Part shown: positions 41,839 to 52,700 of the stretch, one piece after another | Position numbering within the stretch: the first letter of the stretch is position 1 | Layout of the letters: the number at the start of each line of letters is the position of its first letter | Assembly (NCBI GenBank): GCA_016866235.1 | Contig: VGMW01000005.1 | Span: 1-64,000, forward strand | DNA from: Bacteroidota bacterium | GTDB lineage: Bacteria; Bacteroidota; Bacteroidia; Cytophagales; Cyclobacteriaceae | Reading direction: 5' to 3' | Length of the DNA: 64,000 nt | Position numbers and translations under genes: made by a program | The notes under the pieces: generated by a model | What the model saw: the letters and a program-made list of their open reading frames with translations, nothing else | The model's database searches: none | What the model was told of the DNA's origin: nothing

Positions 41839-43713
41839 ATGAACATCAATATTTTTCTTCATTTTTTGATTCTGATTCCGATTCTGGGTTTTCTGATCAG
41901 CTTATTGTTGCCTCCGAGCAATGAGAAACTTAATTCTCGTGTGGCCTATTATGCCTTGGGTGTACAATGGTTCACGTTACTTGGATTTATACTAGCCTGG
42001 AGTCTTCGGGGTTTTCAAACCATAGACATCAGGGATTTTGTTCTGTTCTCTACGCCGGGATATGAGTATTTCGTTGACTTCTATTTCGACGGTATTTCAG
42101 CCGTCTATATGCTGGTCGGAACGTTGTTGACATTTCTGATTACGATGTATAGCCGGTTTTATCTGCATCGGGAGTCTGGATATAAAAGGTTTTTCAACAC
42201 CATTCTGTTTTTCTATTTGGGTTACACCCTTGTAATTCTATCGGGTAATCTGGAAACCATGTTTGTTGGATGGGAAATTTTGGGCATTTCCTCCTTCCTG
42301 CTTATCGCATTTTACCGTGATCGTTACCTGCCTGTAAAAAATGCCGTTAAGGTTTTCTCCATTTATCGGGTTGCCGATGTCGGTTTGATTGTTGCGATGT
42401 GGATGAGTCACCATTTATGGCATGAGAATACCACATTCTTTAAGCTTAGCAATTATGAGTTGGTTCACCATCAGCTTCAGGAGCATTCCTGGATCGGTAT
42501 TGTTGTGTCGCTGATGATTTTGATTTCGGCCATGGCTAAATCAGCACAACTTCCATTCTCTTCCTGGTTGCCAAGGGCTATGGAGGGTCCAACCCCTTCT
42601 AGTGCAATTTTTTACGGATCACTATCGGTACATATTGGTGTTTTTTTGTTGTTGAGGACCTTTCCATTTTGGGAGCATCAGGTTTCCGTTAGGATATTGA
42701 TTGGCTTAATCGGACTTTTTACTGCTGTTGCTACGACGGGAATTGCAAGGGTGCAGTCATCCATAAAGAGCCAAATCGCGTATTCATCGATTGCTCAGAT
42801 TGGAATCATTTTTATTGAAGTTGCCCTTGGATTAAAATACCTGGCCTTGTTGCATTTTGCTGGTAATGCCTTCCTGCGAACCTACCAATTGCTGGTCTCC
42901 CCATCGGTGGTAACCTATTTAATCCGTGAACAGTTTTACAACTTTAAATTGAGACCTTTAACGCTCGAGGATTCCTGGCCAAGGAGACTTGAGTATAGTT
43001 ATTATGTTTTGTGTCTAAAGGAATGGAACCTGGATTCTTTGCTCTACAGATATCTCTGGAATCCATTAAAAAAGCTTGGAAATAAGCTTAGCTTTTTGAC
43101 TTTTACCAACGCGCTTCTGATTCTTCTTCCTGTTTTGGTTTTCGGTTTATTGTTAAGGACTGAGGAACAATGGTTGCCGGGCTCCATCCATGAAAATTTG
43201 CCAGAACTGTTTTCATTGCTCGCTTTGATTATTGTCCTCAAGGCATTTACGGAAAGATTGCATGCTAGACTGGCTTGGTTGCTTACCGTTCTGAATCATT
43301 GTTTTCTGGTGCTTGCCATCTCCTTCAATGAACATTTTGGTATGGAGGAGGTTACGTTGTATCTGAGCGGTGTTTTGATCTGCGGTTTCTTTGGCTGGTT
43401 TATTTTATTAAGACTTAAGCGACTTGAAGGGAGTATCAATCTGGATCGATTTCATGGTCATTCATGGCTGAATCCAAAACTTGCATTAGGCTTTTTGCTT
43501 TGTTGTTTGGGTGTGGCTGGATTTCCGATTACGCCGACTTTTATTGGTGAGGATTTGCTCTTCAGTCATATCCATGAGGATCAGATTCTACTTGCCGTTT
43601 TCACGGCACTAAGCCTTATTGTTAACGGTCTTGCCATCATTAGGATATATGCCAGGGTGTTCCTGGGTCCTCATTCACGATCTGTTTATGAGATGGGTTA
43701 CCGCTCTTCTTGA
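41839..43713 (+). CDS. dabB: DabB, NuoL/MrpA-like membrane subunit of the inorganic carbon pump
   Basis: 624 residues, 14-16 membrane helices, homologous to complex I NuoL/antiporter subunits. Recognisable: YSRFYLHRESGYKRFFNTIL, GNLETMFVGWEILGISSFLL with its conserved Glu, FYRDRYLPVKNAVKVF, and the Lys-containing MILISAMAKSAQLPFSSWLP, both part of the proton channel. The order SulP-dabA-dabB, with short gaps, identifies it as DabB rather than a respiratory subunit; no other complex I or Mrp genes are near. It probably energises DabA with the cation gradient. Confidence 0.9.
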   Translation: MNINIFLHFLILIPILGFLISLLLPPSNEKLNSRVAYYALGVQWFTLLGFILAWSLRGFQTIDIRDFVLFSTPGYEYFVDFYFDGISAVYMLVGTLLTFLITMYSRFYLHRESGYKRFFNTILFFYLGYTLVILSGNLETMFVGWEILGISSFLLIAFYRDRYLPVKNAVKVFSIYRVADVGLIVAMWMSHHLWHENTTFFKLSNYELVHHQLQEHSWIGIVVSLMILISAMAKSAQLPFSSWLPRAMEGPTPSSAIFYGSLSVHIGVFLLLRTFPFWEHQVSVRILIGLIGLFTAVATTGIARVQSSIKSQIAYSSIAQIGIIFIEVALGLKYLALLHFAGNAFLRTYQLLVSPSVVTYLIREQFYNFKLRPLTLEDSWPRRLEYSYYVLCLKEWNLDSLLYRYLWNPLKKLGNKLSFLTFTNALLILLPVLVFGLLLRTEEQWLPGSIHENLPELFSLLALIIVLKAFTERLHARLAWLLTVLNHCFLVLAISFNEHFGMEEVTLYLSGVLICGFFGWFILLRLKRLEGSINLDRFHGHSWLNPKLALGFLLCCLGVAGFPITPTFIGEDLLFSHIHEDQILLAVFTALSLIVNGLAIIRIYARVFLGPHSRSVYEMGYRSS

Positions 43714-43725
43714 TGACTTATGAAT

Positions 43726-43761
43726 AATTGGCCACGGAATGGTAATTTCGTGGTCAATTTT
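43726..43761 (+). terminator. Intrinsic terminator after the dab operon
   Basis: AATTGGCCACGGAA (43726-43739) pairs with TTTCGTGGTCAATT (43746-43759) with two G-U pairs and a 6-base loop, followed by TT. It separates dabB from marC. Confidence 0.7.
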
Positions 43762-43765
43762 CATC

Positions 43766-44335
43766 ATGGATTTTAAAGAGATTTTTTCTGTAACCCTAAT
43801 TCTATTTTCTGTAATTGATATTGTGGGTTCTATTCCGTTCATCATCCTGATCAGGCAAAGGGATGGCCGAATTTATGCTGAGCGGGCAACCCTTATTTCG
43901 GCATTCCTGATGGTTGCCTTCTTGTTCCTCGGACAGTCCATTTTAAATTTATTTGGATTGGATGTTGGAAGTTTTGCGGTTGCCGGATCTATGGTGATGT
44001 TCATTATTGCCATGGAAATGATCCTTGGAATTACTCTAATCAAAGATGACCCTGATGCTAAAGGCACAGGTTCTGTGGTACCATTGGCATTTCCCTTGAT
44101 TGCTGGTGCAGGAACGTTAACCACCATTCTCTCCCTCAGGGCTGTTTTTGAGGAGGTTAATATTTTAACGGGTATTATATTGAATCTTCTCATCGTTTAT
44201 GTTGTGCTAAGGTTCAGCTCCATCCTGGAAAAAAAAATCGGAAAGTCCGGATTCGCAGTTCTACGCCGTGTATTTGGTGTCATCCTACTTTCGATTGCAG
44301 TTAAAATCTTTAAAACCAACGTAGTCATTCCATGA
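43766..44335 (+). CDS. MarC family integral membrane protein
   Basis: 189 residues from ATG 43766 (a GTG or TTG further upstream would run through the terminator stem). Six membrane helices with the MarC/UPF0056 pattern: VIDIVGSIPFIILIRQR, FLFLGQSILNLFGLDVGSF, AFPLIAGAGTLTTILSLRA, and the C-terminal FGVILLSIAVKIFKTNV. Despite the name, MarC is not shown to give multidrug resistance; the transport role is unknown. Its stop overlaps rnhA by ATGA. Confidence 0.9.
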   Translation: MDFKEIFSVTLILFSVIDIVGSIPFIILIRQRDGRIYAERATLISAFLMVAFLFLGQSILNLFGLDVGSFAVAGSMVMFIIAMEMILGITLIKDDPDAKGTGSVVPLAFPLIAGAGTLTTILSLRAVFEEVNILTGIILNLLIVYVVLRFSSILEKKIGKSGFAVLRRVFGVILLSIAVKIFKTNVVIP

Positions 44336-44784
44336 TCCGGATGTTCACCGATGGTGCAGCCTTGGGAAATCCTGGTCCCGGCGGGTATGGTGTAATTTTG
44401 GAATATCAGGGGCATCGAAAAGAATTAAGTAAAGGCTTTCGGTTAACCACCAACAATCGGATGGAACTGCTTGCTGTAATCGATGGACTTAAAGCGATAA
44501 AAAAGCCCGGTCTTCCTGTAACGATCTATTCTGATTCCAAATACGTGGTAGAAGCAGTGCAACAGAAATGGGTGTGGGGATGGCTTAAGAAAAATTTTAA
44601 GGATAAAAAGAATGAAGATCTCTGGCGGATTTATCTCGAGCTTCATGAGGTTCACCATCCTCAATTTGTGTGGATTAAAGGTCACGCCGGCCATCCTCAG
44701 AATGAACGTTGCGACCAATTGGCGGTAGATGCCGCAAACCACACGCCGGATGAAGTGGATGAAGCCTATGAAAATAGCCGATAG
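44332..44784 (+). CDS. rnhA: Ribonuclease HI
   Basis: 150 residues. It degrades the RNA strand of RNA-DNA hybrids. The four carboxylates of the DEDD site are present: Asp in MFTDGAALGNPGPGGYG, Glu in TTNNRMELLAVIDGL, Asp in IYSDSKYVVEAV and Asp in NERCDQLAVDA. The basic handle (WVWGWLKKNFKDKKNEDLW) is present as well. It overlaps marC by 4 bp (ATGA). Confidence 0.95.
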   Translation: MIRMFTDGAALGNPGPGGYGVILEYQGHRKELSKGFRLTTNNRMELLAVIDGLKAIKKPGLPVTIYSDSKYVVEAVQQKWVWGWLKKNFKDKKNEDLWRIYLELHEVHHPQFVWIKGHAGHPQNERCDQLAVDAANHTPDEVDEAYENSR

Positions 44785-44793
44785 CCGAAAGGG

Positions 44794-47295
44794 GTGAAAG
44801 AGCAAAAATTTTCTAGATCATCCTTTCCGGTGCTTGATGCGCTACCGGAAATTCAGAATTGCCTCCTCCATAATTCCTCACTCGTACTAAAATCTCCACC
44901 GGGTTCAGGGAAGTCAACCATTTTGCCACTGTTTCTTTTTCGTGAGCCATGGTTGGCCGATAAAAAGATTGTTATCCTCGAGCCACGTAGGCTTGCGGCG
45001 CGTTCAGTAGCCGCCAGGCTTGCGGATCAGCTTGAGGAAGAACTCGGTCAAACGGTGGGTTATCGAATTCGGTTTGAGTCCAGGCAATCATCTCAAACTA
45101 AAATTTTGGTGGTGACAGAGGGTATCCTGGTCAGAATGCTCCAACAAGATCCATCCCTGCAAGAAGTGGGTCTGGTTATATTCGACGAATTTCATGAGAG
45201 AAGCCTTCAAGCCGACTTATCGTTGGTCCTCACGCTTGAGTCAATCAGGATCTTTCGGCCTGATTTAAAAATCTTGGTCATGTCGGCTACTTTGGATGAT
45301 GAGAATCTCTCCAGGTTTTTGAAAGCACCAATGGTTCGATGTGAGGGTAAAGTGTTTCCAATTGAATTTCGCTACCGCCCTTTAGAACAACAAAAGCTAC
45401 TCTCCGTTCAGGTGGCGAGCCTGACGCTAAAGGCTCTCCAGGAAACAAACGGTGACCTTCTGGTTTTTCTCCCTGGCACCGCTGAAATCAATAAGTGTTA
45501 TGATTTACTGCTTGCAGAGTCCTTAGATACTGAAGTTTTGAAATTGTATGGTGATTTACCCTTTCAGGAGCAGCAGCGGGTTTTGCTTCCCGATCGTTCA
45601 GGTAAACGAAAAATAATTCTTTCAACTTCCATAGCAGAGACCTCCTTAACCATTGAGGGAATTTCAACTGTGGTCGATGGTGGGTTTTCAAGAGTACCGA
45701 AGCTCGATCCAGGCAGTGGTCTTACACGACTCGTGACCATTCCTGTTACCGCTGATTCTGCCACCCAGCGTGCAGGTAGAGCTGGTCGAATTGGTCCTGG
45801 TGTCTGTTACCGTTTGTGGGCAGTCCATCAAAATGCTAACCTGATAACAACCCGGAAGCCTGAAATTCTTGAAGCGGATTTGTCCTCTGTTTTATTGGAG
45901 ATTCTATCCTGGGGAATTGGTGATCCATTCAAATTGGAATGGCCGGACGCCCCTCCTTCAGGTCATGTAGAGCAGGCATTTGATCTGCTTTCAATGCTTG
46001 GTGCAGTAGAAAATAGGCAGATCACGGCTATGGGCAGGCGTATGTCGGAATTGCCCCTTCATCCTAGATTGTCCAAAATGCTATTGGCTGCTCCAGTCCA
46101 TTTACGCGCTATGGCGTGTGACTTGGCTGCACTTCTGGAGGAAAAAGATCCATTGCCTAAAAATTCCGGAACAGATTTGTCTCTTCGTTTGGCCCTGTTA
46201 AGGAAATTTCGAGTTGGGGATAAGGTCGGATCAGATCATCATTTACTTACGCGCATTACTAAACTTTCAGCCCTGTGGCAAAAAATGCTTGGATGGTCTG
46301 ACAGAACGGATACAAGCGAAATTCAAGACCATACCATTGGTCAGCTTATGGCTTTGGCCTATCCCGATCGAATTGCGCGGCAAATGGGTAGACATAATGA
46401 GCGTTATCGGTTGGGCAATGGTAGAACTTTGATGTTGGATAAAAACGATCCCTTAATTAATTCAGGGTGGATTGTAGTTCCTTCCGCTGATGCCGGTCAA
46501 TCCCAGGGTCGAATTTTTCTGGCTTGTTCATTTGATCCTGATAAATTTCCTGAGATGGTACATCATCATCAGGTTTTAGTTTGGGATGATTCGGGTCAAC
46601 AAATAAAACAAGCTGAGCAAAAATTAATAGGCTCGCTTATCGTTTCTGAACGAACCGTTGGTGTGTCGAAGGCTGAAGAGGCACAATCGCTAATTATCCA
46701 AAAAATCAGGGAGAATGGATTATCATGGGCTGGTGCGTTAAACACAGCAGAACAACTTCTCTCCAGAATCGGTTCATTAAAAAATTGGCGGACCAATGAG
46801 GCGTGGCCCTCCGTGTTAGAATCTGATTTGCTCAGCACGCTGGAACATTGGCTCTTGCCTTTTCTTTTAAACGTTTACAGTAGGGCTGCTTTGGAGCGAT
46901 TGGATTGGAACGAGATATTTAGGTCGATGTTACCGTTTGAATTGCAAGGCCGTCTCGATACGCTTGCACCTGAAAAATTGGAAGTACCGAGCGGAAGTCG
47001 AATCGCCATCAGGTATATGACAAATGGGGATACCCCTGAGCTGCATGTAAGACTCCAGGAAGTTTTTGGATGGACAGAAACACCGAGAATTAATCAAGGC
47101 ACCATTCCAATTAAAATATATTTGTTATCACCAGGATTTAAACCTGTGCAGGTCACTGGTGATTTGAAAAGTTTTTGGTCTAATGCCTACCATGAAGTCA
47201 GAAAAGAGCTTCGCGCACGATACCCCAAGCACTCCTGGCCAGAAGATCCATGGTCTGCGGTTGCGGTTCGGGGTGTTCCGAAAAGGAAGGGGTAG
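44794..47295 (+). CDS. hrpB: ATP-dependent helicase HrpB (DEAH family)
   Basis: 833 residues from a GTG at 44794, 9 bp behind rnhA. Walker A in SPPGSGKSTILPLF, DEFH box in VIFDEFHERSLQADL, SATLDDE motif III, and motif VI QRAGRAGRIGPGVCYRLW; the C-terminal HrpB domain (ALERLDWNEIFRSMLPFELQ, SGSRIAIRYMTNGDTPELHV, PEDPWSAVAVRGVPKRKG) completes the family. Substrate is RNA by family; its biological role in bacteria is little known. Co-transcribed with marC and rnhA. Confidence 0.93.
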   Translation: MKEQKFSRSSFPVLDALPEIQNCLLHNSSLVLKSPPGSGKSTILPLFLFREPWLADKKIVILEPRRLAARSVAARLADQLEEELGQTVGYRIRFESRQSSQTKILVVTEGILVRMLQQDPSLQEVGLVIFDEFHERSLQADLSLVLTLESIRIFRPDLKILVMSATLDDENLSRFLKAPMVRCEGKVFPIEFRYRPLEQQKLLSVQVASLTLKALQETNGDLLVFLPGTAEINKCYDLLLAESLDTEVLKLYGDLPFQEQQRVLLPDRSGKRKIILSTSIAETSLTIEGISTVVDGGFSRVPKLDPGSGLTRLVTIPVTADSATQRAGRAGRIGPGVCYRLWAVHQNANLITTRKPEILEADLSSVLLEILSWGIGDPFKLEWPDAPPSGHVEQAFDLLSMLGAVENRQITAMGRRMSELPLHPRLSKMLLAAPVHLRAMACDLAALLEEKDPLPKNSGTDLSLRLALLRKFRVGDKVGSDHHLLTRITKLSALWQKMLGWSDRTDTSEIQDHTIGQLMALAYPDRIARQMGRHNERYRLGNGRTLMLDKNDPLINSGWIVVPSADAGQSQGRIFLACSFDPDKFPEMVHHHQVLVWDDSGQQIKQAEQKLIGSLIVSERTVGVSKAEEAQSLIIQKIRENGLSWAGALNTAEQLLSRIGSLKNWRTNEAWPSVLESDLLSTLEHWLLPFLLNVYSRAALERLDWNEIFRSMLPFELQGRLDTLAPEKLEVPSGSRIAIRYMTNGDTPELHVRLQEVFGWTETPRINQGTIPIKIYLLSPGFKPVQVTGDLKSFWSNAYHEVRKELRARYPKHSWPEDPWSAVAVRGVPKRKG

Positions 47296-47299
47296 GAGC

Positions 47300-47328
47300 A
47301 AAAAAAATGTCAGGCGTTGGCCTGACAT
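47300..47328 (-). terminator. Intrinsic terminator of the RRM protein gene
   Basis: ATGTCAGGC / GCCTGACAT, 9-bp stem with GTTG loop (47307-47328). On the minus strand it is followed by seven T (47307-47301), so it terminates the RRM gene and may also slow transcription coming from hrpB. Confidence 0.85.
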
Positions 47329-47355
47329 TAGAGATGTCAATATTCTAACCTGGAA

Positions 47356-47670
47356 TTAATCTTCGCGGTTGAAGCTACTTCTCCTGAATCCGCCTCCACT
47401 GCGGAATCCGCCGCCTGCAGGGCGATCTTCTCTGGGGCGAGCCTCGTTTACAACGAGATTCTTTCCGAGGAAGTCATTGCCATTCAGACTGGCGATAGCC
47501 TGTCTTCCGGCCGCATCATCAGACATTTCAACGAAACCGAATCCACGGCTACGCTGAGTTACTTTGTCCATAATGATTTTTGCGGAACTGACTTCACCGT
47601 ACTGGCTAAAGAGGTCCCTCAGTTGTTCCTCTGTTGCTTTCCAGGGAATGTTCGCTACATAGATGTTCAT
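47356..47670 (-). CDS. Glycine-rich RRM RNA-binding protein
   Basis: 104 residues. One RRM: RNP2 is IYVANIP, RNP1 is RGFGFVEM, with EEQLRDLFSQYGEVSSAKII in helix 1/strand 2. The C-terminal 25 residues are Gly/Arg/Ser-rich (RPAGGGFRSGGGFRRSSF). This architecture is common in Bacteroidota and cyanobacteria and thought to act as an RNA chaperone, often cold-induced. Stand-alone gene with its own terminator. Confidence 0.92.
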   Translation of the reverse strand: MNIYVANIPWKATEEQLRDLFSQYGEVSSAKIIMDKVTQRSRGFGFVEMSDDAAGRQAIASLNGNDFLGKNLVVNEARPREDRPAGGGFRSGGGFRRSSFNRED

Positions 47671-47851
47671 AAAACAATAATTAATTAAAGAAATAAATTA
47701 AGGCCTCAAAGGTAGGTAAAGAGGGCGAACTATAACCATCGGGTTGAAACTACTTCATTAAAAGATGGGTTTTATGGCTAAAAAGTGATGAATAGGGTGC
47801 CAATAAGCCATATTTAAGGGGTGACTGGTGTCTTGGTTGGTCTGATTGTAA
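47671..47851. other. Spacer between RRM gene and S41 protease
   Basis: About 180 bp including a leader for the RRM gene. Nothing else is recognised. Confidence 0.3.
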
Positions 47852-49519
47852 TCACTTCACGCCCAAAATCTTACGGTATGACTCCTGCTCGCTTAGGACG
47901 GAAATAGCCCTGGCAAGGGTTTCATCAGATGCTATCCCCGCCGGGTGAATGGGTTTCCCGGGAAAATAACGGTAATGAAGCTCTCTGGCCAAGATGGGTT
48001 CAAGTTGGGGTCGATTCAAATCCAGCGCTCTTTTTTTGAGCGCACTGATTTTCTGAGCTACTCCATCCAGGGAACTTTTAATGCCGGAGGCCAAATCCTC
48101 TTCGGTCGAGATTAGGCGTGTTTCTTCAAATTTCTTTTCCAGGTCATTTTTATAGTCTAATTTTTTTCCGCCCATCCATTTTACGAATTCAGGATAGACA
48201 AGATTGCCCACTGGTTTTCCGTATTCCATCGCCTGGGGATTGTTGTAATAATACTTGTTGGCGAACTCGAAGAAATAATTTTTATCGCGAATCTCTTTTT
48301 CAAGTTCCGCGTTTATTGCCCGCTCCACCAATACGTCTGGTTCAATGCCGCCTCCGTCAAATACGGTTCGGCCTCCGGTCGTTTTGAATGCCTTTCTCAG
48401 AGAATCTGCTATTTTTCCAACGCTGCCATCCTCTCTTCGATTGCTGTAATCAACCACTTGAATGCATCGCCCTGATGGGGTATAATATTTTGCCGTGGTA
48501 ATCATGGCCACACTATTATACGTTAAAGCCCTTCTGGTTTGAACCAATCCTTTCCCGAATGATCTTTCGCCAACCACCACCGCCCGGTCGTAATCCTGAA
48601 GCGTACCTGAAACTATCTCACTGGCGGATGCACTTCCTCTGTCAATTAATACAACCAATGGAATTTGTTCGTCGATGGGCGCAGACCTAGTGGTATAGAA
48701 GCTATTGCTTTCCGGTGTCTTACCTTTAGTGGTAACCACCAATTTGCCTGTAGGAATAAAAAATCCGCATATGGAAACTGCCTCCTGAAGTAATCCGCCA
48801 GGATTACCACGTAGATCAAGAATAAGAGCGGTGGCTCCCTCTTTTTTTAGACGGTCAATTGATTTTTTTAATTCCGAAGCAGCTTCCTGATTGAATTCGC
48901 TCAGTGAGGTATATCCAATTTTATTGTCCAGCATTCCTGAAAAGGGCACCACGGGTATCTGAATCTTTTCTCTCTTCAGTGTTGCGCTTTTTTCTATGAT
49001 CTTATTGGATGTCCCGGATTCGGTGTGTTTATAAATTAAGGTTACGGCTGTACCGGTTTGCCCTCTGACCAGTTTATTGGCTTCTTCGACGGTAAGTGTT
49101 GAAAGCATAATGCCATCGATGCTCATCACTTCGTCACCAACCACCATTCCACTTCGAACCGCTGGTCCATTTTCTAAAAGTCTGGTAATAAATGTTCGGT
49201 TGTCAATCCTTTTAGTTTCTGCACCTATGCCACCGTATTGTCCGGTATTCAGGGTGCGCATATCCTCCACAAAATCCTCCGGGAAAAAGTTCGTGTAAGG
49301 ATCCAGTCCATCCAGCATTTCATCCGCCCCGGTTTTAAGCAATGTATTTGGATTGAGCTCCTCAACGTACATTTCATTGACGCCACGGAAAACATCTGCA
49401 AACAATTGCATGCTTCGGGCGATTTCAAAGAATCGGTCTGGTCTGAATCCTGCACCCGCGACCACCAGGGCGACTACCACCACCAGTGCAATGATTATTT
49501 TTAGTTTGAATTTTATCAT
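47852..49519 (-). CDS. S41 family C-terminal processing peptidase (CtpA/Prc type)
   Basis: 555 residues. N-terminal signal anchor (FKLKIIIALVVVVALVVAGAG), PDZ domain around residues 100-185 (GGIGAETKRIDNRTFITRLL, GDEVMSIDG), protease domain with Ser in GSASASEIVSGTL and Lys in GERSFGKGLVQTRR as the Ser/Lys dyad, and a helical C-terminal extension of about 170 residues. It cleaves unfolded or tagged proteins in the periplasm. The C-terminal extension is usual for Bacteroidota homologues. Divergent from the helicase gene. Confidence 0.93.
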   Translation of the reverse strand: MIKFKLKIIIALVVVVALVVAGAGFRPDRFFEIARSMQLFADVFRGVNEMYVEELNPNTLLKTGADEMLDGLDPYTNFFPEDFVEDMRTLNTGQYGGIGAETKRIDNRTFITRLLENGPAVRSGMVVGDEVMSIDGIMLSTLTVEEANKLVRGQTGTAVTLIYKHTESGTSNKIIEKSATLKREKIQIPVVPFSGMLDNKIGYTSLSEFNQEAASELKKSIDRLKKEGATALILDLRGNPGGLLQEAVSICGFFIPTGKLVVTTKGKTPESNSFYTTRSAPIDEQIPLVVLIDRGSASASEIVSGTLQDYDRAVVVGERSFGKGLVQTRRALTYNSVAMITTAKYYTPSGRCIQVVDYSNRREDGSVGKIADSLRKAFKTTGGRTVFDGGGIEPDVLVERAINAELEKEIRDKNYFFEFANKYYYNNPQAMEYGKPVGNLVYPEFVKWMGGKKLDYKNDLEKKFEETRLISTEEDLASGIKSSLDGVAQKISALKKRALDLNRPQLEPILARELHYRYFPGKPIHPAGIASDETLARAISVLSEQESYRKILGVK

Positions 49520-49558
49520 CTATTCAGCTTGGGAGCTGTCATTGAGCAGAGTTGTTCC

Positions 49559-49566
49559 CAAAATTA
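49559..49566 (-). promoter_or_regulatory. -7 box before the S41 protease gene
   Basis: Minus-strand TAATTTTG is an exact TAnnTTTG match, about 40 bp before the start codon at 49519. No -33 TTTG is evident. Confidence 0.35.
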
Positions 49567-49751
49567 TCATGGTATGGGAGGATATTCAGTACCGTGAGTA
49601 GGAAATAATTATAAATCTTGAAGGGGCTAACCTAAAAATTTGGTCCTGGCTCGTTCTAAACTAAAATCCGGCAACCCCAAACCAATTCACAACCTGTACA
49701 CTATCATAAACTGCATCAATTTCCTACCTTGTACTGGTTATTTATCAAGTT

Positions 49752-52700
49752 TTGTCTAAGGCGTTTTTCCAAAGGTTACTTCAACGGCTGACCAATGTTT
49801 CGTCGGCAAACAGGATGGTTTTTTTACCATCTATCTCAAAGCAGAAGCACATCGATCTTATTGAATTAAGTCAACTGGAAGGCAAGCCAGCGTTATCCAT
49901 TATTGAGGCTTTGTTGTTAGGAAAGCCGGTAAAAATTTGTCCCATAATTGACCCGAGGCGTGAGGCCTCGAATAAAATCAGTCTGCAGCTAAAAAGACTC
50001 GGTCGATTGGCAGACGTCATTTTTGAAGAGTCTGGTTCAAGGGATCTTCATGTGGCCTGGATGTTTGCACAAGGATTGTTTAATAACCTGACGCCTGTAC
50101 GAAGTCCTTTTTTGCTGTTTCCCGTTCAGCTAACCGCTGAAGGTGGACATTGGGTGCTGCAATCGAGGGATGGGGCAGGCGTGTACATCAACAAATCATT
50201 GGTGTATGCTTACGCGCACCACCAGCAATCTGATTTGGCAACGAATCTGTTTGAGGAAGATTTTGATGAGCCAGAGCGTGATTTGTTATCGTTTCGAAAT
50301 TTCCTCTATGAGTTGATTCAACGGTCGACCCTTAACATCAATTTTAATCAAGCTAATTTTTCCGATCATCTTCAATCATTCCAAGACTGGAAACGAAAAG
50401 AATTTGAGAAAGAGCATAAGGCTGGTGAAATTAAATTAATGCCTGAGGCAGTCCTGGGAATTTTCCCTCAGTCGGATTCATATCTGGAGCCTGATTACAA
50501 AGAATTAATTAGTCAGTCAGGTGACGGTGATGTTTCCAACTTCTTCGAGTCTCTTTCCGGAAATCAAGGCGATGGAAATGAAATTCATCTGGGAAGCGCC
50601 GTCGGCGAAAGTCGCTTGAATCTTGTTTTTCCTGTGGACCAATATCAAGAACAGGTTGTTAGGGCTGTAAAGCAGCAACAATCTGTAGTCGTGGAAGGCC
50701 CGCCAGGCAGTGGAAAATCACAACTGATTTGCAACCTTATTTCTGATGCCATTGCCAATAAGAAAAATGTGCTGGTGGTGAGTCAGAAACGAGCAGCCTT
50801 AGAAGTTGTTTGGAAGCGAATGCAGGATTCGGGATTAGAAAATTTTGTTGGGATGGTCAGTGATTTTCGTAATGACCGGGCAGTGTTGTACGATCGGATT
50901 GCTCAGCAGATCACCAAACTAGAAGATTATCGTCAAAAAAGTACCAGTGCTGATTTGATCAGGGCCGAACGTGCATTTCTGTCTGCTTGCCACCGTATTG
51001 ATCAGATTGTTGAGACCCTTGACCATTATCGCCACGCCCTTACAGATGAATCTCAATGCGGTGTGAGCATCAAGGAATTATATCTGGGATCTGACCGAAA
51101 CGGTGAATCCATCTCGCTCCGGCAGGAACTACAATGGCTTCGGATGGACGAAGTATCTGATTTCAGAAATAAGCTGGTAGCAGTGGCAACGCATCTGCAA
51201 ATCCTTCGTTCCGATGGTGATTTGTGGTCAGACCGTTTGGATTTTAGCCACCTGGGTATCTCTGATTTGGCTAAAATGCGCCAAATGATTGGAGGCTTTG
51301 CTTCAACCATTGACAAGCGTGCCGCAAATCTTTTACAGGCCTCAGGTTTATCGGCCGATTATTTTCAGTTGAAGCTTTTTGCCAATCAGGCAGAGAATAT
51401 TCAGTCGCTTATTAATGGAATCGATGCTGAATCGTATTCATTTCTGCAAAGAATGTTTGAGGTCCGGACGGAGGAGCCCAATGAACTTTGGTGGTCTAAC
51501 CTGAGGCGGCTTATTAATGGCTGCTTTCAAAATCCGGGTATTGCTACCCATATCCCTTCAGGTCAACTTGGGGTAGTACAACAAGCACTCCATCATGCCA
51601 TGAAGGCACGATCTGGTATTTTCAGCTGGGTGCGCTGGGAGTTGTTTTCAAAAGAGAAATTTTTGGTTAAGCGGGCTTTGGTGGCGCATGGGCTTAGTGG
51701 AAAGGAGGGCATGGTGACGCTGGAAGGTATGCTTGATCATCGTCTTAATCTGGAGCATTTGATCAGTAAACTGCATGAGCAGGAATGGACAAGTCGCATC
51801 CCCTCTGAATTTACTGCTGAAGCTTTCGACCAATGGTTCGATTTGACACGAAAGGCCATGTCTATTCGTTCAAGGATTCTTGAAATCCGTGGATTGGAGA
51901 CTTTTTTGTCCCCTGCAACCTTGGATTTTAATCAGTTCCAGGCAGTGTTGAAGGCTGTTGCCGAACAGTCTATAAAATTTCAGCGCGATCGGAAAAATTG
52001 GTTGGTTTATTTTACTGAAAATCAACTCGATCAATTTCATAATGATCCTACCAGAGGTGCCGAGGCTGACTTTTATCTGGAGCGGCATTTTGATAGAATG
52101 TGTGCGCTGGACAAAATCGTTGCTGACCTTCCAGACCACTTCAGATCCATATTGGACCGCTTGCTTTCATCCACTACCCAACTGAATGAATTATCTTTAC
52201 AGCGACTATTTGACAATAGTCTTTATTTGGCCTGGATAGAACATTTGGAATCCAGAACACCGGAATTAAGGATCGTGACTTCAGGCGTTGTTGAACAATT
52301 GGAGACAGAGCTCCGTACCGTACTTAAAACCAAATCCGATTTGAGCAAGGAAATCGCTTTGCTGCGTGCAACGGAGCGAATGTTGGATAATCTTGAATTC
52401 AATCGGTTAAACAACCTGGTTTCGTACCGCGACTTATTGCATCAGGTTAGTAAAAGGAAAAAGATATGGCCCCTACGCAAGACCATAGGAGAATTTCAAT
52501 CTGAAATTTTTAAGGTTATGCCGTGTTGGCTTGCTTCACCTGAATCGGTTTCTGCCATGTTTCCTTTGGGTGAAATTTTCGATCTGGTAATTTTTGATGA
52601 AGCATCACAATGCTTTACGGAACGTGCCATCCCTGCTTTGTCGAGGGGTAAACTTGCTGTGATTGCGGGTGATTCTATGCAACTGCGTCCTTCTGATTTG

